DNA of 64,000 nt, taken from NCBI GenBank assembly GCA_903813345.2, contig CAIIXF020000012.1, positions 31,442,501-31,506,500 of the forward strand, in the 5' to 3' direction. Position numbers and translations under genes: made by a program. Under the pieces are notes generated by a model that saw only the letters and a list, made by a program, of their open reading frames with translations, was not told the DNA's origin and ran no database searches. Every line of letters begins with the position of its first letter. Position 1 is the stretch's first letter. Source of the DNA: Owenia fusiformis (lineage: Eukaryota > Annelida > Polychaeta > Sabellida > Oweniidae). This document shows positions 35,801 to 45,434 of this stretch, piece after piece.

Positions 35801-38113
35801 ACACTGACATTTTTATTTAGACAATGTTTTAATGTTTTGCAGATTGCCGGATGTGCGAACAGTTATTTCAAAGAAAAGCCTTGTATGGATGTCTGAAATG
35901 TCATGCCCATCACTATTTTTACATGAAATACATTCTGGTATTTTAATTTAGCATCGTCTTTATATCCCATGACAACTGTTGGGATTTTGGCTTTTGATGC
36001 GTATATTTTTACTTTATGCGGGACATAACTTCAAATGTGCAAGTCCCGTCGTTTTATCGTGCCAACCAGCCATCTTTCAGATTATAGGTTTGTAACCATT
36101 GGTATGAAAAAACGAATCCCCTAATCCCCCTTTCATTTAAAGCATTTGGGAATAGTGTACATTGTAAATCAATTTATTTTGTAAGACCTAGAAATGTTAT
36201 CTTCTATAACCATGAACAAAATATCATGTTTGGCCTCTATTTTCTACTCGGGTGTCGACTTTTGGCAATCAACCGAAGATACCTCAAGAAAAGCCGGAGA
36301 TTGCCGAAGCTTTTCTTTGCCAACGAAGTTGGCCGAGGGAACCACGAATGTTAAGAGGACGTCTCTAATTGGTCAAAAATAGAGGCTCGGCATTCTCCGT
36401 CAGATTGAATCGGCAAAATTCGGTTGTAAGGCTTACCTTCGGTTGTATGGCTTACCTTCGGCTGCATGGCCCAACCTCGATTGATTGGAAAAGACGCTGT
36501 CCCCTTTTTACTCACTTTAGAGTACTATTTCACCCCAATCTACACCCGCATTGTATCTATCTTTAACCCCGCACTGTACCCCAATGTTGCGCTATTTCAA
36601 TTTGGAAATGAACAAGAAATACAAATTACAAGATTCGAGTAGCTAATCATAAGAATGCGAATAACCAAATATGCTTTTAATTGCTACAATTTTACCTTGA
36701 TAATTATTCCCTATTAAGCTACATTCTATCCTGATTTAACCCGAAATTAGTAAGATAACTATTTATACTACGATATAATTAAAACGTTATTATTGGGAAC
36801 AACATTCCGTCATGACAATATCCGAAATTCAATAACAACAATATGGAGAAAAATAAGTCCAATGATCAACACTTCTCATAATTTTGTAAATTGGTCAAAT
36901 ATACTAATATTGATAAGTGCTTATTGGTATTTGTTCTCCGAGTGTGATCCTCGGATGTTAATGTATTTTGGATTGACTTTGGCTTAAGTGTTTATATTAA
37001 GATGATGGTCGTATATGTGTGTGTTTGGGTTAAAGAGACACGCGCTGTTTGTAGGATATACAAGATCACTGAGAAAACACATCGATAATACTACATCGCA
37101 CCAAAGTTAATAGAAATATACGCCACATTTATTGAATAAGAGCTACTCAATATAAAATGGAATGGCATAGCACTAACTGAATTGTTCCAATGAATACCAG
37201 CGTATCTTTAACTGAATTTCTTTGTTATTGGTCCCATGATTGAGTTTTCTTATAAATTATCATTGGTAAACTCTGAAGTTATATGTGTTATATTGGCTCA
37301 GGATTGAATAGCAGTTCTATCATTTGAAAAGGGATGGTATAATAATGAGTCAGTGACCGTGAATTTGGTCCAACACGACATGCCTGTCATGTTGCCAATT
37401 TTTACATGATAACCAAATGGACGTAAAAGTGGATTAAGGTCATAGTGTCACAATGCCCATTTTCTAAAACATAACTTTCAATGTTAGAAATTATATATTT
37501 CGTGAATTATTGTTGATATGTAGTTTAAGCATGCTAACTACTACTATGAACATCTAGAGGAAGGGGTTGAGTAGTATACATGAGTTCCGCACCGCAATAT
37601 AACGGGAAACTGTGATTGTTTTAACCCGTGATCCATAAATGAAGGGATTTCTGCCAGATTTGCTCCTATAATACATGTTGGCTGATTTGGCCATTGACGT
37701 AAACCATTATACAATCGACCATACAAACATCTATAGTTGTTTATAAGAAACATAAAAAGTGTAAAATCGAAACAATACCCCAAAAATGCATGTTTGTGCA
37801 AATTCTGTATGATATCTCGGGATTTGACAAAATAGAGGCCTGTTTAAAAATCATGTCTCTATTCGGTCACAAATGTCCCCGACACTGAATTTCATTTCGT
37901 GAGCACTTCCGTACCTGTGTACAATGTATATATACGAAAAGTGGGATGTATATGGTCGTAATAGAATACTTACATTGGATCTTTATGTTGCCCTGTCACG
38001 ACTAGGATAATCCCAATGAACAGCAGGACGACCCCCACCCAAAACATAATGCACAACGCCTTTCTTGGGATCACCCAATCGTGCTTGCGTCTCTTTGTAA
38101 AATAACTCGACAT
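16958..38113 (-). CDS. Two-transmembrane protein with long disordered tail (whole gene, 4 coding exons)
   Basis: Coding exons are 38113-37974, 20590-20464, 18653-about 18180 and 17887-16958. The spliced product is about 556 residues. Residues 1-19 are basic and cytoplasmic-like (SSYFTKRRKHDW). Hydrophobic segments at about 20-41 and 54-76 are separated by a 12-residue loop, followed by some 470 polar residues rich in Ser, Thr, Gln, Asn and Gly, ending in an acidic EEEE. Splice phases agree (exon 1 ends phase 2, exons 2 and 3 end phase 0). The start ATG is preceded by AAA, a fair Kozak context. Two close TM helices with a charged WII-AEEARVI segment loosely recall small tetraspan-like or TMEM200-type layouts, but I do not recognise the family. 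A membrane scaffold or adaptor is only a guess. The first intron, about 17.4 kb, holds the giant foldback element. Confidence 0.72.
18180..18653 (-). CDS. Coding exon 3 of the two-TM gene
   Basis: Begins FIEHVIEERLLDQTDQ after an acceptor GTTTGAGAG with a poor pyrimidine tract. It encodes a polar, Ser/Asn/Gln-rich segment with HGNITIVPSKPGQM and a KKENEQDG stretch. The frame stays open to 18141, so the donor is uncertain; ACA|GTAGCC after 18180 keeps phase 0 into exon 4 but is weak, and CAT|GTCAAG further 5' is another option. Confidence 0.6.
18654..20463. other. Intron 2 of the two-TM gene
   Basis: 1.8 kb, GT-AG, with no coding potential seen. It contains the palindromic MITE at 19898-20065. 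Confidence 0.55.
19898..20065. mobile_element. Palindromic MITE, about 165 bp
   Basis: CTTGTATTCGCGAAT near 19908 is inverted as ATTCGCGATT/AATACAAG near 20041-20056, and CTCATTTAAATATGAATGG near 19970 is inverted as CATATTTAAATGAG near 20009. The whole forms a hairpin with no coding capacity. A decayed relative may lie at 15281-15480. Confidence 0.55.
20464..20590 (-). CDS. Coding exon 2 of the two-TM gene
   Basis: The acceptor TATTTTCAG is followed by G that completes the split Met, then IFRPWGSVLIGLGF. 127 nt encoding the second membrane segment (VLIGLGFCLLLICLILCI) and the juxtamembrane AYWIIAEEARVIQGKS. The donor is TCT|GTAAGT. Both splice sites are close to consensus. Confidence 0.78.
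20896..21442. mobile_element. Foldback repeat, copy 1
   Basis: Positions 20896-21040 and about 21090-21225 are inverted copies (GAGAGGTCTAAAAACATGTT versus AACATGTTTAGGTCTCTCAA; AAGGTTCGGAAAGAC versus GTCTTTCCGAACCTC). The right arm and its flank, about 21055-21442, are repeated at 62570-62955. There is no coding capacity. The unit is probably a non-autonomous element, with the second locus a partial copy lacking the left arm. Confidence 0.55.
21704..22125. mobile_element. Palindromic MITE with CAGGGTGG-type end
   Basis: An inner inverted pair of about 30 bp (AACCTGCACATCGCTCCAAA at about 21809 and its complement at about 22076) and ends carrying GGCCAAAAACACC versus GGTTCAAAAACACC define a 420-bp foldback unit. 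The left end CAGGGTGGGCCAAAAAC resembles mariner-type termini. No ORF of note. Confidence 0.55.
22126..24685. other. Intronic stretch without features
   Basis: No gene or clear mobile element. A short internal duplication is seen near 23708 and 23790 (GTTTATCTTAAAAAGC twice). Confidence 0.4.
24800..26907 (+). repeat. Left arm of the giant foldback
   Basis: Begins CGCCACGGGCCGCCACGGGC, then CCGGGGCTTTCAAAATCTCT, which recurs about 180 bp further in at 25000. A more diverged copy of the GGGGCTTTCATCTTAAATGT block lies at about 26188. The arm is AT-rich apart from its end and ends in TGTTCACAAA-type subrepeats. Confidence 0.8.
26305..26835 (+). repeat. 42-bp satellite array, left arm
   Basis: About 12-13 tandem units of 42 bp, each made of AGCATATGTT, AGCATCTGTT, AGCATTACTT and AGCATTATCATT. 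Some units lack one sub-block. Spacers are not unique, so it is not a CRISPR array. Confidence 0.85.
26908..27097 (+). repeat. Polypurine tip of the giant foldback
   Basis: 190 bp almost purely of A and G, built from GGA, GAGG and GGAATGAGG, ending in about eight GGA units. It is the unpaired tip between the arms. Such tracts can form triplex or G-rich structures (general knowledge). The Ser/Pro-rich ORFs across it are microsatellite translations. Confidence 0.8.
27098..29415 (-). repeat. Right arm of the giant foldback
   Basis: Reverse complement of 24800-26907 with near-identity. It is about 210 bp longer, accounted for by extra 42-bp units. Ends GGCCCGTGGCGGCCCGTGGC then G at 29415. Flanks directly outside the high-identity arms read CATCAGAAC on the left and AGCCAGAAC on the right, a possible imperfect duplication. 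Confidence 0.8.
27200..27908 (-). repeat. 42-bp satellite array, right arm
   Basis: About 17 units, the inverted equivalent of 26305-26835 with more copies. Variant units (TGCTCATGATAA, TGCTCACAGATG) occur more than once, suggesting segmental expansion after the arms formed. Confidence 0.85.
29583..30689. other. Intronic stretch without features
   Basis: No gene supported. A 108-codon minus-strand ORF at 29964-30290 has no recognisable domain. Confidence 0.35.
31263..31307 (+). repeat. (TATTG)9 microsatellite
   Basis: Nine perfect tandem copies of TATTG followed by TTT. Confidence 0.95.
31858..32073. mobile_element. 216-bp TA-flanked MITE of the CACTCCCC family
   Basis: Left end CACTCCCCTCCAAAAGTTTG and right end TTGCCAAACTTTTGCAGGGG then GTG, with TA outside both ends. 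Near the right end, TTGCCAAACT occurs twice. No coding capacity. Confidence 0.75.
32074..35533. other. Intronic stretch, mostly featureless
   Basis: Contains the right copy of the 80-bp inverted repeat at 34021-34100. No gene; a 108-codon minus ORF at 32214-32540 shows no recognisable domain. Confidence 0.35.
35534..35746. mobile_element. 213-bp TA-flanked MITE of the CACTCCCC family
   Basis: Left end CACTCCCTTCCATAAATTTG, right end CCAAACTTATTTAGGGGAGT then G, with TA on both sides. Similar in size to the 31858 copy; the interiors were not aligned in detail. Confidence 0.7.
36250..36503 (+). repeat. Dispersed repeat, copy 2
   Basis: Near-full-length match to 4675-4938 in the same orientation, including CTCAAGAAAAGCCGGAGATT, GACGTCTCTAATTGGTCAAA and the three 19-bp units near 36415-36475. 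Confidence 0.65.
36504..37973. other. Intronic stretch next to coding exon 1
   Basis: No gene or repeat recognised. Confidence 0.4.
37974..38113 (-). CDS. Coding exon 1 of the two-TM gene
   Basis: Starts MSSYFTKRRKHDWVIP and encodes the first membrane segment (CIMFWVGVVLLFIGIILVV), ending DP plus two bases of a split Met codon. The donor is a consensus AAT|GTAAGT. 140 nt, phase 2 at its end. The KRRK cluster before the helix favours a cytoplasmic N-terminus. Too short to stand out as an ORF, but the donor and the matching phase of exon 2 support it. Confidence 0.75.
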
Positions 38114-41100
38114 TTTCTAAGCCTTAAAGCTCCACTTCTTAACTTTACTTCGTATTTCTTCTGAACTTAATATATGGCATCGTTCGTATCCATTTATTAT
38201 CGCCATAGCTCAGCTATTTATCCACCATTTGTAATTTTCTTTATATGATCCGTTTTCGTGCTATAGTCACTTCTACGCACATCCCTCAAACAAGCTGAGT
38301 TGTTTCTACATTCTCTCTTGCGTTTCGTATACATTGAGGTGCGCATACACTCGTATATGTAAGAACACGATGCTCTTACCGTAGCCCTGTAGCTTGATAG
38401 ATAACAGAATCCTTATATAAGCTAACAGTTCTTGTATATTCCTCGAACAGGTATGGCAGTGTTTGTTGTTACGGTTTTCTAAGTCAATACGCTCGTAGCA
38501 GAGCCTTAATCCAAAACTCAATTATTAGGCTATCACACGAACGCCGTTATACTCATAAATCTAAAGCAAATAAAAACGAATGTCCTGATGGAAATGTTAT
38601 ATTCATATACTTGTTTACGTTTTGTAATTTACTTCCTACTTAATGTTATGCAACAAGTGTGGGTTCATAAGTTAGCATCTTCCACATACCAAGAAGTACA
38701 CTCCTCAGCTGGTAAGCTGTTAAAAACATTATTGGGGGAATGAGTCCCGAAGCGTGAAAGCACCGATTGTACTCAACCGGAGATAGCTGAACGAAATTCC
38801 GATTCTTCTTTATGGTAGGGGTTTAAGTTTAGGGTTAGGATTATGGGTGGGTAGGGTTTTAGGGATAGGGTTCGGGTTAGGGTTCATAAGCATTCTCCCA
38901 TAATTGCGTACCAAATATCGTTACCCGTCCTGAAACTATTACATTGGATCATGTACTAACACGCATAGACTTGAGCTCAAAATAATGAAATAAACATAGA
39001 AACATTTGTACTTAAAAAACTAGAACCCGATCTGATATTCTTCTCAAGCACACGGCGAATTGTCTTTCGTATTACCAACCTAACGGTACATACATGTCTA
39101 GCTAGTAGTGAACCTTTTAGACAGAAATAGCTTTAACTAGAGAATTAGCTAGATTGCAAACGAGTTTTCATTGTTTTTCCATATATCAGTGGTAAAACCA
39201 AAACGTGTTTATTCTGGAACAAAATCCACTGTGGTATTGGAGAACTGTTAAAGTGTTTTATCGTCTACTATTGGTGTTTTATATGGCCATTATACTCAAA
39301 GTAGCGTTCAGTAGATAACCATCCTCTTCAGCTCTGCGGATTAATGCCCAATAGGTAATTCAAGCAGAAATGCAGAACTCTAATACAAACATCTTTTCCA
39401 TATATATTTAGGGGGAATTTAGAATGCATTGTGTTGGATCTCATGTGAAAATACACACTTGGAAATGGTATCGTTTGCCTAAATTTTCCGTGATATTTAA
39501 TATATCGCCTCAGTAACCCTCTCGCGGATTATTAGTTATTACATCTTTCAGCCGGTATACACTATATGTAGGATAATAGTAACATTCACCAGAGGAACAC
39601 TTCCAGATTGTAATTCCACGCCACAGTTACCTTCACATCACAATGGACAATACCAGGGGGCCGAACTGCATGTTCATTAGTGGGGTTGCGGTCGTAAACA
39701 AAACGCATCGAAATAATAAAACTGAATTTATTCCATTGTTTTAGTTTAAAGAAAGCTATACAATGCACGTATACGATGTCGTTTTTTAACAAGGCATTAC
39801 CATGCAAAATGTCACCACCTACTATTTGTTACAGAGTTCGAACGCCGAACACTAGCCTCCGAACATCAACAGCCGAACGCAAAACACAGTCCGAAAAAGA
39901 CCATAGAAATGGCATCTCTTACGTGATGGTGACATAAAAAACGAGACACGTATGAAAATGGTGATGAACCCAATATTTCGTAAGAATCAAAATTTTAGGA
40001 GTTAGAATATACATATATGCAATTAGCAATACAATATATAAACAAAATATATCAATTAGAATTAGATAAAATTCACATATAGCGTGATATGATACAATGC
40101 AGGATACGAACGATACATTTAGTTGTGATTCAGATGTATATACTCCAGATACAACAAAAAATTCTGCACAGCCAATCTCCAACGGTGCCGTATGGTACCG
40201 TACTCCTACGGTACCGTGATTTCAGAGTGCAGATTGGGGGTGTACCTCAAAACATTCTAAAATGTTCAAATTATAAATCGTACAATTAAAATCGAAGAAC
40301 CCTCCATGATATCAATACGATACTAATAATCGTATAGTAAGCCAAAAGAATTGAACCAATGCTTCGTTCACTTCCTTGATTGTTATATTTATATAGACTA
40401 GAATTCATGACAGAAATTCTGAAATGAAAAATGGCGGCGGATTTATTCTGAATTTTGTAATCGCATAATGGAAATTTAAATATTGCCCCACGTGCTACTT
40501 ATCGCGTGAACTTCATAAGATAAATCGGAAACTGTTGCGTTTACAAGGGACAAGTTGGCAAAGGATCAATTTCAACCTGAAGAGACAACTGTTTAACAAG
40601 TGACCTTGAATTCGGTGACTGGTGATATAACGCACTGCAGTTATGTGAAATACTGTCGTGGTTGGATTGGCTGGAACCGGACACCTTGCCTAATGGCTGT
40701 ATATGTCCAGGGATGTGTCTGTCGATCTTAATGCGATTTCCTCTAGAGGATCGACAATGAGGATTGGCTCCCAAAGTGCAACATCGATATTTTTGCCATA
40801 TATGGGCATGTCGGTTAAGATATAACGACATATAAATATAAATATCACATACATTCTCCAAACAACAGATTGCCTACCAAATGTATTTGTATTTACTCAC
40901 GTAGGCAGAGTTGAAACTCTGTGTTGGAGGACAACTTGTAATCCATGTTAATTTATTATTGTAATCAAGATTAACCGATCAACATATCAATGATTGTAAT
41001 GAATTCACGATTATTGCAAACAGTTACTGCAGCAGTGATTCTAACTAATCTTAGTATAAACAAAGTGTCATAAATAGGTTAGTAAAGACATGAATGTATA

Positions 41101-41525
41101 TATTTAGATTGATGGCGGAAGTATTCTTACGATATTGCTGGAAAGGAACTTCCGTTGCATAAACACTATCAATGTCATATAAGCCAGAGAAATCCACAAA
41201 AGAGAGTTGCACAAATGTTGATATTAAATGTCACTTTGAACCAAATTGAATGACACTTCCGTTTACATTTCTATTTTTATTTGAACTAATGTTGTACTCG
41301 GGGTATTAACTATGAAATACCATTTTAAATTTCCTTGCTTCACTACCTAAATGTTTTTTTACATTTATCATATCGCTGTCATATTCCCCACTCTGTGATT
41401 AATATGTGTCCTATACGTGAGTAGGAAATAAAACGGATATTCACCGACACGACACGTGACTAGGAAATATCAAAGGATATTCCTCAGCTGCGAATTTTTT
41501 ATTGTTATTGTATACTGTTTAGTTA
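38114..41525. other. Upstream and intergenic DNA
   Basis: The part nearest 38114 should hold the 5' UTR and promoter of the two-TM gene; no convincing TATA box or initiator was picked out. A telomere-like array lies at 38815-38885. No gene supported; the ORF at 40541-40861 is of doubtful coding value. Confidence 0.4.
38815..38885 (+). repeat. Degenerate interstitial telomere-like array
   Basis: About 70 bp of TTAGGG-like units: TTTAGGGTTAGG, GGTAGGGTTTTAGGGATAGG and TTCGGGTTAGGG. Consistent with the metazoan telomere repeat but eroded. Confidence 0.6.
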
Positions 41526-41662
41526 TGCCTGGGTCACATTTGCTCCGATCCATCGGCCGGCGCCCGGCCGATTGAGTGTTTTGCTCAATATTGTATTCAA
41601 TTTTGAAAATACTCAATCGGCCAGGCGCAGTAGTGAAAGTCGGAGCAAATGTGACCAAGGCA
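41526..41662. mobile_element. Palindromic MITE with GC-rich stems, copy 1
   Basis: TGCCTGGGTCACATTTGCTC at the left and GGAGCAAATGTGACCAAGGC at the right are inverted, as are CGGCCGATTGAGT and ACTCAATCGGCC inside. The 137-bp unit is one hairpin. A second copy is at 50677-50815. Confidence 0.75.
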
Positions 41663-43099
41663 TCTGGGGAATTTCTCTATCATGATATTGATTTTTGACC
41701 GAGTATAGAGGGCAGTGTAGTGGGATAACATCCTGTGAATGTTACTTTAATCTTCCTCTAGCACTTTGGGGTCTCCTGGGAACATTGCTGTGAAGTTTAA
41801 TTGCACGTGCATTTACCTCAATAAAATATTTGTAAAGTAATGAATTCTGTAGTGATCGACATCCCAAAACAGTACGTGCGTGTAGCCAGTTGATTTATCA
41901 TGAAATGCATGAATCAATTGGCTTTACACATCAGCCCCTGATAAATTGGATAAGGAAACGTCAAATTACTGCAAAATAATATATAGTTTCCTATAAGCTT
42001 GGCTATGTTAACATCTTATCCTTAGATATGATTACTAGTTATATTACATAATAACAAAATCATCTGATATTACTGTTTATACATCCCGTTTATACATATA
42101 GGGAAATACAAAAAATGGAAATTCAGACAAGTCAAGTAAAGCAAGGTATAAATTACTAAATATAGAGGGTCGTCTTAGTTCAAAACTGTGGACCCCCCCC
42201 CCATTCTACTTCTCAAACGCAACCTGGTGTAAAGTAGATAAGGTGGAGGGGGGGGGGGGTCCAGGGTCTTGAAGCAAGATTATGTAGAGGGTATCCCCAA
42301 AATACTGCTTTTCGCGATAAGAGTTCAGGTGGTAATTTACATAAATATCTCCCATGATGCATCGCTTTGGAAGGGACAAATTTTCATTGGCCCGCCGAAC
42401 GATTACTCTGAACGTTTCTCAGCTTCTGATCTTCCATCAGCCCTCAAGCATAGTTAATATGATCTAATCTATTCAATAATCAGAAAGATAATCGGAGATT
42501 CAAAGTAACATTATTAATATTTTTTCGATCTTCGATGGCGTCTGAGCAATTTCTGGGATATCAGTGACGTCACTGGAACTGGACGGCATTTTCAACTACA
42601 GATTTCTTCGGATTCGGGGATTATAGTTCAAAAAGCTTTCTCATATATCTTTATTACATACATACCTATCGTTTGTGCAAATGAAACTCTACATAAATGT
42701 TTAATAGAGTAGGCTTTAATATCAAAATTGACTTTAGAGAGTTTAAGCTTGTATTGTTTTTTCACAACGAAACAGTAAATGGAAAGTACATGAATCAATA
42801 TAGGTCTGTGTAGAGCACACATACAAAGGGCCAGACAAAGGGTCACCTCCGAAATGTATCTATCACCATGTGAATATTTTATAGTTTGGTACGTGGCTTA
42901 TTCTTTATGGTTTATCAATTATCATTCTTTGTTCATTGCAACATTTAGGATATTGCACATCACTCATATTTGTTTAGTCATTGTATTTATATTTCTAACA
43001 ACTTTCGTGACAGAGTAAAAAAGTTGACACCCTTAATGTTCATTCTTTTCTGGTATGACAGCATCGTAAATACTTAGAATTTTCCGATATTTTTACACA
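41663..43099. other. Intergenic stretch with a poly-C/poly-G pair
   Basis: No gene. A C10 tract at 42193-42202 and a G12 tract at 42248-42259, with matching flanks TGGAC and GTCCA, could pair as a stem over a 45-bp loop. The rest is featureless. Confidence 0.45.
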
Positions 43100-43493
43100 A
43101 AAGGACGATTCTAGGTTTGGAGAACGAAGTTCATCAATCTAAATGAGCATTATCCCTGCTTCGGACAAATTTGATTTTTTTTACATAATATAGATTTGAA
43201 TGTCTTCTTTTGAATAGTCATAATTTAATTTGGGTAATATTTCTAGATTTTTCGCAAAAAAATATTAGCGCAGTACACTGATGAACTTCTTTCCCCAAAT
43301 CGAGACTTGTATTTTATTGAATCGGTCTATTTGAGCATTATCCCTGCTTCAGACCAATTTGTTATTTTTACATCTTGTAGATTTAATTATCCTCTTTTGA
43401 ATATTCATAGTTTAATTTGGGTAATATTTCTATATTTTTCATGAAAATCTTTTTAGCCCAGGAGGCTGTTCTCCAAACCGAGAATCGTCCTTT
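43100..43493. mobile_element. 394-bp inverted-repeat element 3' of vWA gene A
   Basis: Ends AAAGGACGATTCTAGGTTTG and the complement of AAACCGAGAATCGTCCTTT are inverted. Inside, a block (GAGCATTATCCCTGCTTC, then TTTAATTTGGGTAATATTTC) occurs twice in direct orientation at about 43145 and 43333. Non-coding; class unassigned. Confidence 0.6.
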
Positions 43494-43531
43494 ATGTTAT
43501 CGTTCTGAATATGGTTCTAAATAATATGAAA

Positions 43532-45262
43532 TTATAAGTTGCATTTGAAATTATCTCGTATAAACTCGAGGATTCCACCTACAGCTTGCGGATCATCCAG
43601 GTGCTCTATTTCTTCGTTTAAAGAGAATCTTAATGATGGATCGGGAACTATATCTGCAATCTCAGCGTCTCCCTCGGTAATGGCTTTCTCTAGGGCTTTG
43701 CTATTCGCCAAATTCTTTTTCCTGTTGACAAGAAGAGTGTTTGTCTTGACCCAAGCAATTTGAATCCCGTCATCCGTTTTCAAAGCATTAGCGTAATCCC
43801 GCCCATTCTTTTTCTCAATACGTGGCCGCGGAGATGTTCTTCCATCGCCAACAACAATAACAAGGTCTTTGTATTCATCGTCGTTTCGATCATTTGGTTT
43901 TTTGAAGAACGTTTCATTTGCAAATTGAAATGCAAATCGTATTCTAGTTTTACAAGGCTGACGGACATCATATGAATCTAGAAAACTTCGAAGTGTTTGA
44001 TCTTTTTTATTTGCCGGGGGAAATTTCCAAACGTTTTCCCTGATGACTTTCCTACTAAATGGTACCACACCAAACCATGCACCATCATTCGTGTTGAGAA
44101 TAAGGCGTTCTGATAACTTCTTTATTAACTGAATACCCATTAGCCTATCTTTTCTGGGGACAGAGCAGGAAAAGTCGAGGATAAAGACAATATCAGCGCA
44201 TGCGTGTACTTTCTTGATTGTAGAATCAACTGGATCATCTGCACCTAAAAGGATCAACATTATTAATATGAAAAAACATGAGTAATACACTTTAATCTTG
44301 TATGAATTGGCGGTATTGGTCATTGGCAGGTTGACGCGAATGAACCTTCGAGTTCAAGGGGTGAAAAGTCCCTGTGAAAAGTCAATTGATCCTTATTGTA
44401 TCCCAGGACAGAATTTCCGTGCTCTATATGAATTCGAACGGCCTGCCTCAAATAGTTAAAGCTGTCACAACCGGTCCAAACTAAGTTAATGCACAAATGG
44501 CCTTCTTCACAATTTCGGAGGTTTTAATTTTTCTCCCGCATCGTTGCCCAGGAAAGACCAAGAAACCAAATTTGTCAGAAACGCACTTCTTTACGTTATA
44601 TTCTTTTAACTAAAAGAGAATTATCATCTGTATTATGGCATGAAGAAATAAAACAGATTATGAATACTTTTAAAGAAAATGTAATAGTTATTCCATCGGA
44701 TTGCTTTGATACTGTCAACCTCAAGTTTTAGTTGCATCAATTTACGAAGAACCATTAATTCTTGAAAACGAGTCCCCATTTACATGTACTTAGTTTAATA
44801 CTAAAAATGTCGTTAATTATCTGTGCCTCAAATTGGATGAAGATTGTAGGATGCATGCGTCCCATTTACAAAAGTTGTGAAAAACTGGATACTATCATTA
44901 CCTCCTGCAAATTCAACTTCATTGCCTAGCATGTCTTCCCACGTCGTTGTAAATCTATTGGTTGATGTTACAGCGGTTGGTGTGGTTGATGCCGTTGGTG
45001 TTGTTTTCCTTGAAGTAAATACAGCCGTGTTTGTAGTAGTCTCTCTAACCAAGGTAGGTAGCTTTAAGCACATCTTCATCGAGGAGCCCTTCCCACATCT
45101 AAATGCGATCTTTCCGAGAAAACTTCCAACTTTACGACAATCACTAATATCCGAACAACTTTCACGACCTGAAACTTGTCTTCTAACTCGCTCACATTGC
45201 GCCATATCCGGTACGGATAATATGATGACAAGAAGTGAATATACCAAACTCTCCATCTTCAT
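43532..45262 (-). CDS. vWA gene A: secreted single-vWA-domain protein
   Basis: Exon 1 is 45262-44902 and exon 2 is 44238-43532 (donor GGAG|GTAATG, acceptor GTGCAG), splitting an Asp codon; 355 residues. Residues 1-23 form a signal peptide, followed by ERVRRQ, a furin-like basic site. A four-Cys segment (C36, C42, C56, C65) and a Thr-rich mucin-like linker (about 70-115) lead into the vWA domain (about 135-340), with MIDAS residues D142-F-S144-C-S146, probably T218, and D252 in VVGDGRT. Cysteines C134 and C353 bracket the domain and could pair. vWA domains bind ligands through a divalent cation and occur in matrix, adhesion and immune proteins; secretion is inferred and ligand is unknown. An upstream TTTTAG allows a two-residue-longer exon 2. 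Closest relative is gene B. Confidence 0.85.
44239..44901. other. Intron of vWA gene A
   Basis: 663 bp, GT-AG, phase 1. No coding or repeat content recognised. Confidence 0.75.
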
Positions 45263-45341
45263 ATTTCGCCGTTTTCCGGTCGAAGCAATGAATCACAGTG
45301 TTCAAAATACAACTAGATCATAATTGCGGGATTTGGCATAG

Positions 45342-45434
45342 TTCTTATTTTATCCTGCACCTTGAAATTGTTGACACTGTTTTTCATTAGATTCATCAAT
45401 GTCCATAAGTTTGTTTGTCGCATTGATTTATATA
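45342..45434 (-). promoter_or_regulatory. Conserved upstream block of gene A with TATA-like box
   Basis: Aligns with 57524-57613 upstream of gene B: shared TTTTAT-CTGCACCTT, GACACTGTT, GATTCATCAATGT, GTTTGTTTGTC and CATTGATTTATA. Read on the minus strand it contains TATATAAA (45434-45427) about 165 bp before the ATG. Conservation outside the coding exon suggests a core promoter or shared control element, or simply recent duplication. Confidence 0.45.

Larger units (their letters stand above)
20591..37973. other. Intron 1 of the two-TM gene (17.4 kb)
   Basis: Contains, in order, the foldback repeat 20896-21442, the palindromic MITE 21704-22125, the giant foldback 24686-29582, the inverted pair 30690-34100 with a pentanucleotide array and a MITE inside, the MITE 35534-35746 and the dispersed repeat 36250-36503. 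Gaps between these (22.1-24.6, 32.1-35.5 and 36.5-37.9 kb) show no gene. Whether extra non-coding exons exist cannot be told. Confidence 0.55.

Noticed and set aside
40541-40861. 106-codon minus-strand ORF
   Set aside because: Less AT-rich than its surroundings but no domain and no adjoining exon; kept only as a note.
43539-43975. Plus-strand ORFs opposite the vWA exons (also at 55675-56088, 60354-60572 and 63632-63835)
   Set aside because: Antisense shadows of the vWA coding exons.
44877-45323. Plus-strand ORFs opposite exon 1 of vWA genes A and B (also 57006-57515)
   Set aside because: Antisense shadows; the minus strand has signal peptide, Cys pattern and splice donor.
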